From Streptomyces phaeolivaceus (GTDB taxonomy: Bacteria > Actinomycetota > Actinomycetes > Streptomycetales > Streptomycetaceae): a DNA stretch of 64,000 nt. Both the position numbers and the translations under genes were made by a program. Numbering within the stretch: the stretch's first letter is position 1; each line of letters begins with the position of its first letter. The notes beneath the pieces were generated by a model. It was not told the DNA's origin. It saw only the letters and a program-made list of their open reading frames with translations, and did no database searches. The stretch is taken from the NCBI RefSeq assembly GCF_009184865.1, contig NZ_CP045096.1, forward strand, positions 7,316,001 through 7,380,000, in the 5' to 3' direction. Below are positions 41,981 to 50,576 of the stretch, piece after piece.

Positions 41981-43364
41981 CGAGGTGACCCACGGGACTT
42001 CGGTGGGAGAGTCCCGTGCGAGATCCGGACCGCGGCACGCGGCGCCCAAGAAGCCCCTTCTCACCCGGCTGAACATGCCGGCGGGCAAGGCGATAGCCCT
42101 GGCGGCGATGCCCACGGCGGTCCTCATGGGCATGGGCTTCACGCCCACGGTGACGCTCGCCCGCGCCGAGGACCCGGCGAAGCTGAGTCTCACGGCCGAC
42201 GAGTACAAGGACTGCGTGGAGGCCCTGGAGGCCGCCGAGGAGGGCACCGACAGCTCCGCCTCGCCGACCCCGACGCCGTCCGCGTCCGCCTCGGAGAGCG
42301 CCGACTCCACCGACGACGAGGCCAAGGACGAGGACACGTCCTCGGACGACTCCACGGACGACTCCGGCAACTCCTCGGGCGACTCCGCCTCCGACGACAC
42401 GTCCTCGGGCTCGGACTCGAGCGGTTCCTCCTCGTCGGATTCAGGTTCCGACGAGGACGCGGCGGACGACTCCACGTCCACCGACACCGACAAGACCGCC
42501 ACGGACACCGCGACCACGCCGTCGGACACCGCCACGGACGAGTCGAGCGGCAACGTGCTGGAGGACATCGGCAGCGCGCTGGAGGACCTCTTCACGCCGG
42601 ACGACGAGGAGACGGACACCACCACGCCGTCCGAGTCCACCAGCCCGTCCCCGTCCCCGTCGCCCTCCGACTCGGCCTCGGGGGACACCTCCGGCTCCGA
42701 CGAGGAGACGGACTCGGGTGCGGACGCCGGCAAGGACACACAGGACACCGCCGACGACGACAAGGTCGAGGACGCCGCCAAGGACGTCACCGGCACCGCC
42801 GAGGACACCGAGGACGCCGCGGAGGACGCCGCGGACGACGCGACCTCGACGCCCAGCCCGTCGCCGAGCGACAGCGTGGACACGGAAGGCTGCCCGGTCG
42901 CCACGGACGACGAGAGCGGCGTGGAGAAGGGCATCCCCGCGCTGCCCGACGACCCCTGGTACCTGAACGCCAGTTCGCTGCTGCTGAAGGGCGCCGACTA
43001 CAAGGGCGTCGTCAAGGTGAAGACCGCCGACGGCACGGTCAAGGAGGTGCTGAAGTACGTCATCTCCGACGGCACCGACATCGGCGACCTCCACCAGACG
43101 GTCGAGGACAAGCAGGCCGGCGTGACCTATCACGTGCAGGCCGGCTCGGGCACCACGTCCACGATCCGTGACGGCCAGACGGTCATGTACACCGAGAGCA
43201 TCTCCGGCAATCTGCTCGGTCTGATCCCGGTGACCTTCGACCCGAAGCACCCGCCGCCGCTGAACATCCCGCTGATCTACTTCACCAAGGTGAAGGTCGT
43301 CCAGGCGGGCCAGTTCGGCGGAACGCTCACCGTGCCGGGCCTTCACCAGTACACGACCGACTGA
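41970..43364 (+). CDS. Secreted protein with a long Asp/Ser/Thr-rich linker
   Basis: A 464-residue protein starting at GTG with GGGAGG 4 nt upstream. Residues ~36-66 form a late signal peptide or anchor (KAIALAAMPTAVLMGMGFTPTVTLARA). A short helix with one Cys (EYKDCVEALEAAEEG) follows. Residues ~90-300 are a low-complexity acidic linker dominated by Asp, Ser, Thr and Glu. The C-terminal ~150 residues form a compact domain starting EGCPVATDDESGVEKGIPALPDDPWYLNASSLLLKG and ending GTLTVPGLHQYTTD. The linker would carry a net charge below -60. Function unknown; third gene of the DUF6230/DUF6114 operon. Confidence 0.85.
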   Translation: MPADEVTHGTSVGESRARSGPRHAAPKKPLLTRLNMPAGKAIALAAMPTAVLMGMGFTPTVTLARAEDPAKLSLTADEYKDCVEALEAAEEGTDSSASPTPTPSASASESADSTDDEAKDEDTSSDDSTDDSGNSSGDSASDDTSSGSDSSGSSSSDSGSDEDAADDSTSTDTDKTATDTATTPSDTATDESSGNVLEDIGSALEDLFTPDDEETDTTTPSESTSPSPSPSPSDSASGDTSGSDEETDSGADAGKDTQDTADDDKVEDAAKDVTGTAEDTEDAAEDAADDATSTPSPSPSDSVDTEGCPVATDDESGVEKGIPALPDDPWYLNASSLLLKGADYKGVVKVKTADGTVKEVLKYVISDGTDIGDLHQTVEDKQAGVTYHVQAGSGTTSTIRDGQTVMYTESISGNLLGLIPVTFDPKHPPPLNIPLIYFTKVKVVQAGQFGGTLTVPGLHQYTTD

Positions 43365-43410
43365 GCGGCCGCTCGGCGCAGCACGCTCACAGGACCCGAC
43401 CGGGAGCCGC

Positions 43411-43461
43411 GGAACACACCGAGGGCGCCCCCTTCTCCAGGGGGCGCCCTCGGTGTGTTCC
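43411..43461. terminator. 22-bp perfect bidirectional terminator
   Basis: The arm 43411-43432 (GGAACACACCGAGGGCGCCC plus CC) is the exact reverse complement of 43440-43461, with loop TTCTCCA. It lies between the convergent DUF6230 operon and pyk. Confidence 0.93.
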
Positions 43462-43479
43462 GGACGTGCGCGCCTCGCG

Positions 43480-44910
43480 TCAGTCGCGCGAGCCGCCGCC
43501 CAGGTGGTGCACCCGGACCATGTTGGTGGTGCCCGGGACACCGGGGGGCGAGCCGGCGGTGATGACCGCGATGTCGCCCTCCTGGAAGCGGTTGAGCCTG
43601 ACCATCTCGTGGTCCACCATGTCGACCATCTCGTCGGTGCTGTTCACGAACGGCACGACGTGCGACTCGACGCCCCAGCTGAGCGTCAGCTGGTTGCGGG
43701 TGGACTCGTCCGTGGTGAACGCGACGATCGGCTGCGAGGCGCGATAGCGGGACAGCCGGCGGGCGGTGTCACCGGACTGTGTGAAGGCCACCAGCGCCCG
43801 ACCGCCGAGGAAGTCGGCGATCTCGCAGGCGGCACGGGCGATCGAACCGCCCTGCGTCCGCGGCTTCTTGCCCGGGACCAGCGGCTGCAGCCCCTTGGAG
43901 AGCAGCTCCTGCTCGGCCGCCGAGACGATCTTCGACATCGTCCGGACCGTCTCCAGCGGGTACGCGCCCACGCTGGACTCCGCCGACAGCATGACCGCGT
44001 CCGCGCCGTCCAGGATCGCGTTGGCGACATCGGACGCCTCGGCGCGCGTGGGGCGGGAGTTGGTGATCATCGACTCCATCATCTGGGTCGCCACGATCAC
44101 CGGCTTGGCGTTGCGGCGGCACAGCTCGATGAGGCGCTTCTGCACCATGGGGACCTTTTCGAGGGGGTACTCGACGGCCAGGTCGCCACGGGCGACCATC
44201 ACACCGTCGAACGCCATCACGACGTCCTCCATGTTCTCCACGGCCTGCGGCTTCTCCACCTTGGCGATGACGGGGACCCGGCGGCCCACCTCGTCCATCA
44301 CCTTGTGGACGTCCCGCACGTCGTTCGCGTCCCGCACGAAGGACAGCGCCACCAGGTCGCAGCCCATGCGCAGCGCGAACCGCAGGTCCTCGACGTCCTT
44401 CTCGGACAGCGCCGGCACGTTGACGGCCGCGCCGGGCAGGTTGATGCCCTTGTGGTCCGAGATGACACCGCCCTCGATGACCTCGGTCCGCACCCGGGGG
44501 CCGTCGACCTCGATGACCTTCAGCTCGACGTTGCCGTCGTTGATGAGGACCTGGTCGCCGGGGGAGACGTCACCGGGCAGGCCCTTGTACGTCGTACCGC
44601 AGATCTGCCTGTCGCCCGGCACGTCCTCGGCGGTGATGGTGAACTCGTCACCGCGCACCAGCTCCACGGGGCCCTCGGCGAAGGTCTCCAGACGGATCTT
44701 CGGGCCCTGGAGGTCGGCGAGGACACCGATGGCGACACCGGTCTCGGCGGAGGCGGCCCGGACCCGGTCGTAGCGGCCCTGGTGCTCGGCGTGGCTGCCG
44801 TGGCTGAAATTGAAACGGGCCACGTTCATGCCGGCCTCGATGAGGGCGACCAGTTGCTCGTGGGAGTCGACCGCGGGGCCGAGAGTACAGACGATTTTCG
44901 AACGGCGCAT
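43480..44910 (-). CDS. pyk: Pyruvate kinase
   Basis: A 476-residue pyruvate kinase with typical motifs: MRRSKIVCTLGPAVDSHEQL, MNVARFNFSHGSHAEH, LPALSEKDVEDLRFALRMGCDLVALSFVR, the signature VIAKVEKPQAVENM, and VMVARGDLAVEYPLEKVPMVQKRLI. It converts PEP and ADP to pyruvate and ATP, the last step of glycolysis. It is followed by the strong terminator at 43411. The ATG at 44910 is probably the transcript's 5' end (see 44911-44951). Confidence 0.98.
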   Translation of the reverse strand: MRRSKIVCTLGPAVDSHEQLVALIEAGMNVARFNFSHGSHAEHQGRYDRVRAASAETGVAIGVLADLQGPKIRLETFAEGPVELVRGDEFTITAEDVPGDRQICGTTYKGLPGDVSPGDQVLINDGNVELKVIEVDGPRVRTEVIEGGVISDHKGINLPGAAVNVPALSEKDVEDLRFALRMGCDLVALSFVRDANDVRDVHKVMDEVGRRVPVIAKVEKPQAVENMEDVVMAFDGVMVARGDLAVEYPLEKVPMVQKRLIELCRRNAKPVIVATQMMESMITNSRPTRAEASDVANAILDGADAVMLSAESSVGAYPLETVRTMSKIVSAAEQELLSKGLQPLVPGKKPRTQGGSIARAACEIADFLGGRALVAFTQSGDTARRLSRYRASQPIVAFTTDESTRNQLTLSWGVESHVVPFVNSTDEMVDMVDHEMVRLNRFQEGDIAVITAGSPPGVPGTTNMVRVHHLGGGSRD

Positions 44911-44951
44911 GGGACGATCCTATCGGTTTGTTTCGCTACGGAATATTCCGT
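44911..44951 (-). promoter_or_regulatory. pyk promoter region with a 14-bp palindrome
   Basis: On the minus strand TAGGAT (44917-44922) lies 6 nt before the ATG, fitting a -10 for a leaderless mRNA. ACGGAATATTCCGT at 44938-44951 is a perfect palindrome overlapping the expected -35 area, a probable operator. The region is AT-rich for this genome. Confidence 0.55.
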
Positions 44952-45023
44952 CTGGTGGAATGTGCAAATGGGCGGCTATGCGCTCAGCCGTGTTACCGGC
45001 GTGTATTGCCGGCTGTTCTTTGC

Positions 45024-46229
45024 TCATTTGTCGACCAGCGCGTACGTCTGTGTCGCGATCTCCAGTTCCTCGTCGGTCGGCACCACCGCGACGGCGACCC
45101 GCGCACCGGCCGGCGAGATCAGCCGCGGCCCGTCGCTCCGTACGGCGTTCAGCTCGCCGTCGACCGCGAGACCGAGCCCCTCCAGGCCCGCCGCGGCGGC
45201 CTCCCGCACCGGTGCCGCGTTCTCGCCGACACCCGCGGTGAACGCGACCGCGTCCACGCGGCCGAGCACCGCGTAGTAGGCGCCGATGTACTTCCTCAAC
45301 CGGTGAATGTAGATGTCGAAGGCCAGCTTCGCCCGTTCGTCGCCCTCGTCGATACGCCGGCGTATTTCCCGCATGTCGTTGTCGCCGCACAGCCCGATCA
45401 GACCGCTCTTCTTGTTGAGGAGAGTGTCGATCTCGTCCGTGGACATTCCGCCAACGCGCATCAAATGAAAGATGACGGCCGGGTCCATGTCTCCGGACCG
45501 GGTGCCCATCACGAGCCCCTCCAAAGGCGTCAGCCCCATGGAGGTGTCCACGCACCGGCCGCCCTCGACCGCCGAGGCGGACGCCCCGTTGCCGAGGTGC
45601 AGCACGATGACGTTCACCTCCGACGGGTCCTTGCCCAGCAGTTCGGCGGTCGCCCGGGAGACGTAGGCGTGCGAGGTGCCGTGGAAGCCGTAGCGCCGGA
45701 TGCGGTGCGCGTCGGCGGTCTCCACGTCGATGGCGTAGCGGGCGGCGGACTCCGGCATGGTCGTGTGGAACGCCGTGTCGAACACCGCCACCTGCGGCAG
45801 GTCCGGGCGCAGCGCCCGCGCGGTCCGGATGCCGGTCAGGTTGGCCGGGTTGTGCAGGGGGGCCACCGGGATCAGGCGTTCGATCTCGGCGAGCACGGCG
45901 CTGTCGATCACGGTCGGCTCGGTGAAGCTCTGGCCGCCGTGCACGACACGGTGCCCGATGGCCGCCAACTCCGGGGAATCCAGGCCGAGTCCGTCCTCGG
46001 CCAGCTCCTCGGCGACGGCCTTCAGGGCGGCCTCGTGGTCGGCGATCGGCCCGGTGCGCTCGCGGGAGGCGCTGCCGCCGACGCGCGGGGTGTGCTTCAG
46101 CCGGGAGGTCTCCTCCCCGATGCGCTCCACCAGACCCATGGCCAGGCGGCTGCTGTCGCGCATGTCGAGCAGCTGGTACTTCACCGAGGAGGAACCGGAG
46201 TTGAGGACGAGGACACGGGTCGCGGTCAC
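45024..46229 (-). CDS. ackA: Acetate kinase
   Basis: A 401-residue acetate kinase: RVLVLNSGSSSVKYQL, GHRVVHGGQSF, AVFDTAFHTTMP, RRYGFHGTSHAYVS, VIVLHLGNGASASAV and AFTAGVGENAAPVR. It makes ATP and acetate from acetyl phosphate or works in reverse. GTG 46229 gives VTATRVLVLN. It lies 47 nt after pta on the same strand, forming a pta-ackA operon. Confidence 0.97.
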   Translation of the reverse strand: MTATRVLVLNSGSSSVKYQLLDMRDSSRLAMGLVERIGEETSRLKHTPRVGGSASRERTGPIADHEAALKAVAEELAEDGLGLDSPELAAIGHRVVHGGQSFTEPTVIDSAVLAEIERLIPVAPLHNPANLTGIRTARALRPDLPQVAVFDTAFHTTMPESAARYAIDVETADAHRIRRYGFHGTSHAYVSRATAELLGKDPSEVNVIVLHLGNGASASAVEGGRCVDTSMGLTPLEGLVMGTRSGDMDPAVIFHLMRVGGMSTDEIDTLLNKKSGLIGLCGDNDMREIRRRIDEGDERAKLAFDIYIHRLRKYIGAYYAVLGRVDAVAFTAGVGENAAPVREAAAAGLEGLGLAVDGELNAVRSDGPRLISPAGARVAVAVVPTDEELEIATQTYALVDK

Positions 46230-46276
46230 GGTGCTGGTTCGCCTTCTTGTCGGTGGGGTCACTTGGCTCGGTGGGG

Positions 46277-48361
46277 TCACCTGGCGGCCGTCTGGGCCTG
46301 GATCGCCGTGATGGCGACCGTGGTGACGATGTCCTGGACGAGGGCGCCCCGGGACAGGTCGTTGACCGGCTTGCGCAGGCCCTGGAGGACCGGCCCGACC
46401 GCGAGGGCGCCGGCCGACCGCTGCACGGCCTTGTAGGTGTTGTTGCCGGTGTTGAGGTCCGGGAAGATCAACACCGTTGCCTGGCCCGCGACCTCGGAGT
46501 CCGGCAGCTTGGTCGCCGCGACACTCGGCTCCACGGCGGCGTCGTACTGGATCGGCCCCTCGATCAGCAGATCGGGCCGCCGCGCCCGCACGATCTCGGT
46601 GGCCTCCCGCACCTTGTCGACATCGGCGCCCGAGCCGGACGTCCCCGTGGAGTACGACAGCATCGCGATCCGCGGCTCGACCCCGAACCGCCGCGCGGTG
46701 GCGGCGGACTGGACGGCGATGTCGGCGAGCTGCTCGGCGTTCGGGTCCGGGTTGACCGCGCAGTCCCCGTACACCAGCACCTTGTCGGCGAGGCACATGA
46801 AGAAGACGGACGAGACGATGTCGGCGTCCGGCTTGGTCTTGATGATCTCGAAGGCGGGCCGGATGGTGGCGGCGGTGGAGTGCACCGACCCCGAGACCAT
46901 GCCGTCCGCCAGTCCCTCCTGGACCATCATCGTGCCGAAGTAGTTCACATCGGAGACGACGTCGTGCGCCAGCTCGATGCTGACGTTCTTGTGGGCGCGG
47001 AACTGGGCGTACTTCTCCGCGAAGGAGTCCCGCCACTCGGAGGTCGCCGGGTCCACCAGCATGCTGTCGCCGAGGTCGATGCCCAGGTCGGCGGCCTTCT
47101 TGCGGATCTGCTCGACGGGTCCGAGGAGGGTGAGGTCGCAGACGTTCCGGCGCAGGATGACCTCGGCCGCGTGCAGGACGCGCTCCTCCGTGCCCTCGGG
47201 GAGGACGACGCGGCGCCGCTCGGAGCGGGCCTGTTCGAGGAGGGTGTGCTCGAACATCATCGGTGTGATCCGGTCGCTGCTCGGCGCCGAGACCCGGCCG
47301 CGCAGCTCGGCGGTGTCGACGTACCGTTCGAAGAGCCCGAGCGCGGTCTCCGCCTTGCGGGGTGTCACCGCGCTCAACTTCCCCTCCATGGAGAAGAGTT
47401 CGGAGGCGGTGAGGAAGGAGCCGGTCTCGACGGCGACGACCGGGGTGCCGGGCGCGAGACGGGCGGCGAGGGTGAGGACCTCCTCGCTGGGCCGCTCGTT
47501 GAGGGTGAGCAGCACACCGGCGATCGGCGGGGTCCCCGCGCTGTGCGCGGCCAGCGCCCCCACGACGAGGTCGGCGCGGTCGCCGGGGGTGACGACCAGA
47601 CAGCCCGGGGTCAGCGCGTTGAGGAAGTTGGGCAGCATGGCCCCGCCGAAGACGAAGTTCAGCGCGTCGCGCGCGAGGCCCGAGTCGTCGCCGAGCAGGA
47701 CCTTGCCGCCGAGGGCGTGGGTGATCTGGGCGACGGTCGGCGCGGAGAGCGCGGGCTCGTCGGGGACGACGTAGCAGGGCACGGGCAGCGGCAGCCGGGA
47801 GTCCCCGAGCCGCTCGGCTATCTCGGTCCGGTCGGCGGGCGCGACCCGGTTGACGACCATGGCGAGCACATCGCAGCCGAGGCCCTCGTACGCGCGGAAC
47901 GCGTTGTGCGTCTCGGCGGCGACCGACTCGGCGGTCTGCTTGCGCCCGCCGACCACGGAGATGACGGAGGCGCCGAACTCGTTGGCGAGCCGGGCGTTCA
48001 GGGACAGCTCGTCCGGGAACTGGGTGTCCGCGAAGTCGGTGCCCAGGACGAGGACGACGTCGTAGTCGCGGGCGACGCCGTGGAACCGCTCGACCAGCGT
48101 CGAGACGAGCTCGTCCGTGCCGTGCTCGGCCTGGAGGGTGGACGCCTCGTGGTAGTCCATGCCGTACACGGTCGCCGGGTCCTGGGTGAGGCGATAGCGG
48201 GCGCGCAGCAGATCGAAGAGCCGGTCGGGTCCGTGGTGCAGCAGGGGCCGGAACACCCCCACCCGGTCGACCTGGCGGGTCAGGAGCTCCATGACCCCCA
48301 GCTCGACGACCTGGCGGCCGTCGCCGCGGTCGATCCCGGTCACGTACACGCTGCGCGTCAC
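46277..48361 (-). CDS. pta: Phosphate acetyltransferase
   Basis: A 694-residue long-type Pta. The N-terminal ~360 residues contain a BioD-like P-loop-derived domain and DRTGG domain (SVYVTGIDRGDGRQVVELGVMELL, PTVAQITHALGG). The C-terminal PTA catalytic domain has RRRVVLPEGTEERVLHAAEVILRR, YFGTMMVQEGLADGMVSGSVHSTAATIRPAFEIIKT and SYSTGTSGSGADVDKV. It converts acetyl-CoA and Pi to acetyl phosphate. GTG 48361 follows GGAGAGC 6 nt upstream. A 17-bp tandem duplication covers its stop codon. Confidence 0.97.
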   Translation of the reverse strand: MTRSVYVTGIDRGDGRQVVELGVMELLTRQVDRVGVFRPLLHHGPDRLFDLLRARYRLTQDPATVYGMDYHEASTLQAEHGTDELVSTLVERFHGVARDYDVVLVLGTDFADTQFPDELSLNARLANEFGASVISVVGGRKQTAESVAAETHNAFRAYEGLGCDVLAMVVNRVAPADRTEIAERLGDSRLPLPVPCYVVPDEPALSAPTVAQITHALGGKVLLGDDSGLARDALNFVFGGAMLPNFLNALTPGCLVVTPGDRADLVVGALAAHSAGTPPIAGVLLTLNERPSEEVLTLAARLAPGTPVVAVETGSFLTASELFSMEGKLSAVTPRKAETALGLFERYVDTAELRGRVSAPSSDRITPMMFEHTLLEQARSERRRVVLPEGTEERVLHAAEVILRRNVCDLTLLGPVEQIRKKAADLGIDLGDSMLVDPATSEWRDSFAEKYAQFRAHKNVSIELAHDVVSDVNYFGTMMVQEGLADGMVSGSVHSTAATIRPAFEIIKTKPDADIVSSVFFMCLADKVLVYGDCAVNPDPNAEQLADIAVQSAATARRFGVEPRIAMLSYSTGTSGSGADVDKVREATEIVRARRPDLLIEGPIQYDAAVEPSVAATKLPDSEVAGQATVLIFPDLNTGNNTYKAVQRSAGALAVGPVLQGLRKPVNDLSRGALVQDIVTTVAITAIQAQTAAR

Positions 48362-48432
48362 GTGTGCTCTCCGTTTCGTGAGGTTCGGCAGGGGAGGGGT
48401 GGAAAACACCGTCACGGCGGACGGAAACCCTC

Positions 48433-48470
48433 TTGACAATACCCTTGGCCATGGGTAAGGCGCCCATGGG
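48433..48470 (+). promoter_or_regulatory. Candidate pfkA promoter with overlapping palindromes
   Basis: TTGACA (48433-48438) with TAAGGC 17 nt later (48456-48461) looks like a vegetative promoter reading toward pfkA. TACCC...GGGTA and CCATGGG...CCCATGG inverted repeats cover the spacer and the start region. The leader to pfkA would be about 135 nt. The site lies between divergent pta and pfkA. Confidence 0.55.
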
Positions 48471-48603
48471 CCCAGAGTGGTGCCGGTCGACATGGAGGGG
48501 CGCGGTGTCCCCCGGTCGGCCGTGAAACAATCGGACTGGCTCATCAGTACCAGCACCGAGCAGGACGCTCAGGATGATCAGGACGAGCAGGAGAAACAGC
48601 ACG

Positions 48604-49629
48604 ATGCGTATCGGAGTGCTCACCGCAGGCGGCGACTGTCCGGGTCTGAACGCAGTGATCCGGTCGGTCGTGCACCGAGCGGTCGCCCAGTACGGCGACG
48701 AGGTCATCGGCTTCGAGGACGGCTACGCCGGACTGCTCGACGGCCGCTACCGCAGCCTCGACCTGGAGTCGGTCAGCGGCATCCTGGCCCGCGGCGGCAC
48801 CATCCTCGGCTCCTCCCGCCTCCAGCGCGACCGCCTCCGCGAGGCCTGCGAGAACGCGCAGGACATGGCGCACGAGTTCGGCATCGACGTACTGATCCCG
48901 ATCGGCGGCGAGGGCACGCTGACGGCGGCGCGGATGCTGTCGGACGCGGGTCTGCCGGTGGTCGGCGTCCCGAAGACCATCGACAACGACATCTCCTCGA
49001 CGGACCGCACGTTCGGCTTCGACACGGCCGTCGGGGTCGCCACGGAGGCGATGGACCGGCTGAAGACGACCGCCGAGTCCCATCAGCGGGTGATGGTCGT
49101 CGAGGTCATGGGCCGCCACGCGGGCTGGATCGCCCTGGAGTCGGGCATGGCGGCCGGCGCCCACGGCATCTGCCTGCCCGAGCGCGCGTTCGACCCGGCC
49201 AGTCTGGTGAAGATGGTCGAGGAGCGGTTCGCCCGCGGCAAGAAGTTCGCGGTGATCTGCGTCGCGGAGGGTGCCCACCCCGCCGAGGGCTCCATGGACT
49301 ACGGCCACGGCGAGATCGACCAGTTCGGCCACGAGCGCTTCCAGGGCATCGGGGCGGCGCTCGCGTACGAGCTGGAGCGGCGCCTCGGCAAGGAGGCCAA
49401 GCCGGTCATTCTCGGTCACATCCAGCGCGGCGGCACCCCGACCGCGTACGACAGGGTGCTCGCCACGCGCTTCGGCTGGCACGCGGTCGAGGCCGCGCAC
49501 CGGGCCGACTACGGACGGATGACCGCGCTGCGCGGCACGGATGTGGTGATGGTGCCGCTGGCGGAGGCGGTGACCGAGCTGAAGACGGTGCCGAAGGATC
49601 GGATGGACGAGGCGGAGTCGGTGTTCTAG
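48604..49629 (+). CDS. pfkA: 6-phosphofructokinase
   Basis: A 341-residue phosphofructokinase: MRIGVLTAGGDCPGLNAVIRSVV, DVLIPIGGEGTLTAARML, the substrate loop VVGVPKTIDNDISSTDRTFGFDTAV and VEVMGRHAGWIALESGMA. Gly rather than Asp follows the GGE motif, which favours ATP over pyrophosphate as donor. ATG 48604 with GGAGA about 10 nt upstream. It sits with pyk, ackA and pta, so glycolytic flux genes are clustered. Confidence 0.97.
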   Translation: MRIGVLTAGGDCPGLNAVIRSVVHRAVAQYGDEVIGFEDGYAGLLDGRYRSLDLESVSGILARGGTILGSSRLQRDRLREACENAQDMAHEFGIDVLIPIGGEGTLTAARMLSDAGLPVVGVPKTIDNDISSTDRTFGFDTAVGVATEAMDRLKTTAESHQRVMVVEVMGRHAGWIALESGMAAGAHGICLPERAFDPASLVKMVEERFARGKKFAVICVAEGAHPAEGSMDYGHGEIDQFGHERFQGIGAALAYELERRLGKEAKPVILGHIQRGGTPTAYDRVLATRFGWHAVEAAHRADYGRMTALRGTDVVMVPLAEAVTELKTVPKDRMDEAESVF

Positions 49630-49671
49630 GGCGCGCTTTCCGGTCGGGGCGGGGTTGGGTCGCGGCCGGGG

Positions 49672-50493
49672 TCAGTGGGCGGTCGTTCGCTGGACCAGTG
49701 ACCAGAAATGATCGACGACCCCGTCCAGATAGTCGCGGCCGGCATCGCCCGAGTCGGTCGCGGCGGTGCCGTTGGCCCAGCTGAGGGTGGCGGTCGTCAG
49801 ACCCTGGTAGTCGGTGTGCATCTCGCGGAGGACGTCCTCCAGGAGGCGCCGGTCGAGGGACAGCAACCTGGCGGTGGGGCGGACCTGCCCCTGCCAGCGG
49901 GTGGTCACCGCGCTGTGCAGCAGTTCCCTGAGCCTCGGCTCGCGTCCCGTGACGACGACGAGTTCGGGGAGCGTCAGGTCGAGCACGACGGCGAGCGCGG
50001 CGGACTGGCGCTCCGTGCCGCGCCACTCCCCGGTCTCCTCCGTCCGCAGATACGCGGAGAGTTCGAGCCCCACCGTCCGGGCGACGTCCTCGGCGGCGAT
50101 CCCCCGGGCCGTCCGGTGCTCGCGCAACGTCCTCGGGGAGCTGATCAGTTCACCCTTCGAGCACCACAACACGCCCGCGAGCGCGGTGAGTTCGGGGCCG
50201 GTGGGGGCGACGGTGCCGCGTTCCCAGGCGGCGACCAGGTCCGGGGTGACGTACGGGAGTCCGAAGGAGGAGCGCATTCCGTAGGCGACGTGCTCGGGTC
50301 CCATCCCGAGGGCGATACGGAGTTTTCGGGCGGCGGGGGCGTTGAAGGGTGGGGTGGAGTCGGTGGCTTGTGGTTCCGGAAAAGGCTGCGGGTACGGCTG
50401 CGGGTGTTGAGGCGGCCGTTCGTGGGCTGAGCGTCGGTGCACGCGCACAACGTAGGGGTGCGGGGGTGCGGTGACTACGGGCTGTTCGGCCAC
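49672..50493 (-). CDS. XRE-type helix-turn-helix regulator
   Basis: A 273-residue protein. After a Pro/His-rich N-terminus the HTH reads RKLRIALGMGPEHVAYGMRSSFGLPYVTPDLVAAWERGTVAPTGPELTALAGVLWCSKGEL. A second HTH-like stretch follows (TLREHRTARGIAAEDVARTVGLELSAYLRTE). The C-terminal part is helical (LLEDVLREMHTDYQGLTTATLSWANG). GTG 50493 is preferred: TACAAT lies 8 nt upstream and no ribosome site is present, so the mRNA is probably leaderless; GTG 50499 is an alternative. Confidence 0.85.
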   Translation of the reverse strand: MAEQPVVTAPPHPYVVRVHRRSAHERPPQHPQPYPQPFPEPQATDSTPPFNAPAARKLRIALGMGPEHVAYGMRSSFGLPYVTPDLVAAWERGTVAPTGPELTALAGVLWCSKGELISSPRTLREHRTARGIAAEDVARTVGLELSAYLRTEETGEWRGTERQSAALAVVLDLTLPELVVVTGREPRLRELLHSAVTTRWQGQVRPTARLLSLDRRLLEDVLREMHTDYQGLTTATLSWANGTAATDSGDAGRDYLDGVVDHFWSLVQRTTAH

Positions 50494-50516
50494 AAACACG
50501 GATTGTAGGAACCTAC
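50494..50516 (-). promoter_or_regulatory. Leaderless promoter of the XRE gene with palindrome
   Basis: On the minus strand TACAAT (50502-50507) is a strong -10 located 8 nt before GTG 50493. It overlaps the palindrome GTAGGAACCTAC (50505-50516), well placed for autoregulation. Confidence 0.55.
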
Positions 50517-50576
50517 GGTTGGTGGGAGCGGTGCGCTGCGAGTGAGCGGAGTGACTCCCCGGGTAGGGATGGCCGC

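Noticed and set aside
46247..48436. 729-residue plus-strand open frame opposite pta
   Set aside because: Antisense of a clearly conserved enzyme; composition typical of high-GC shadows.
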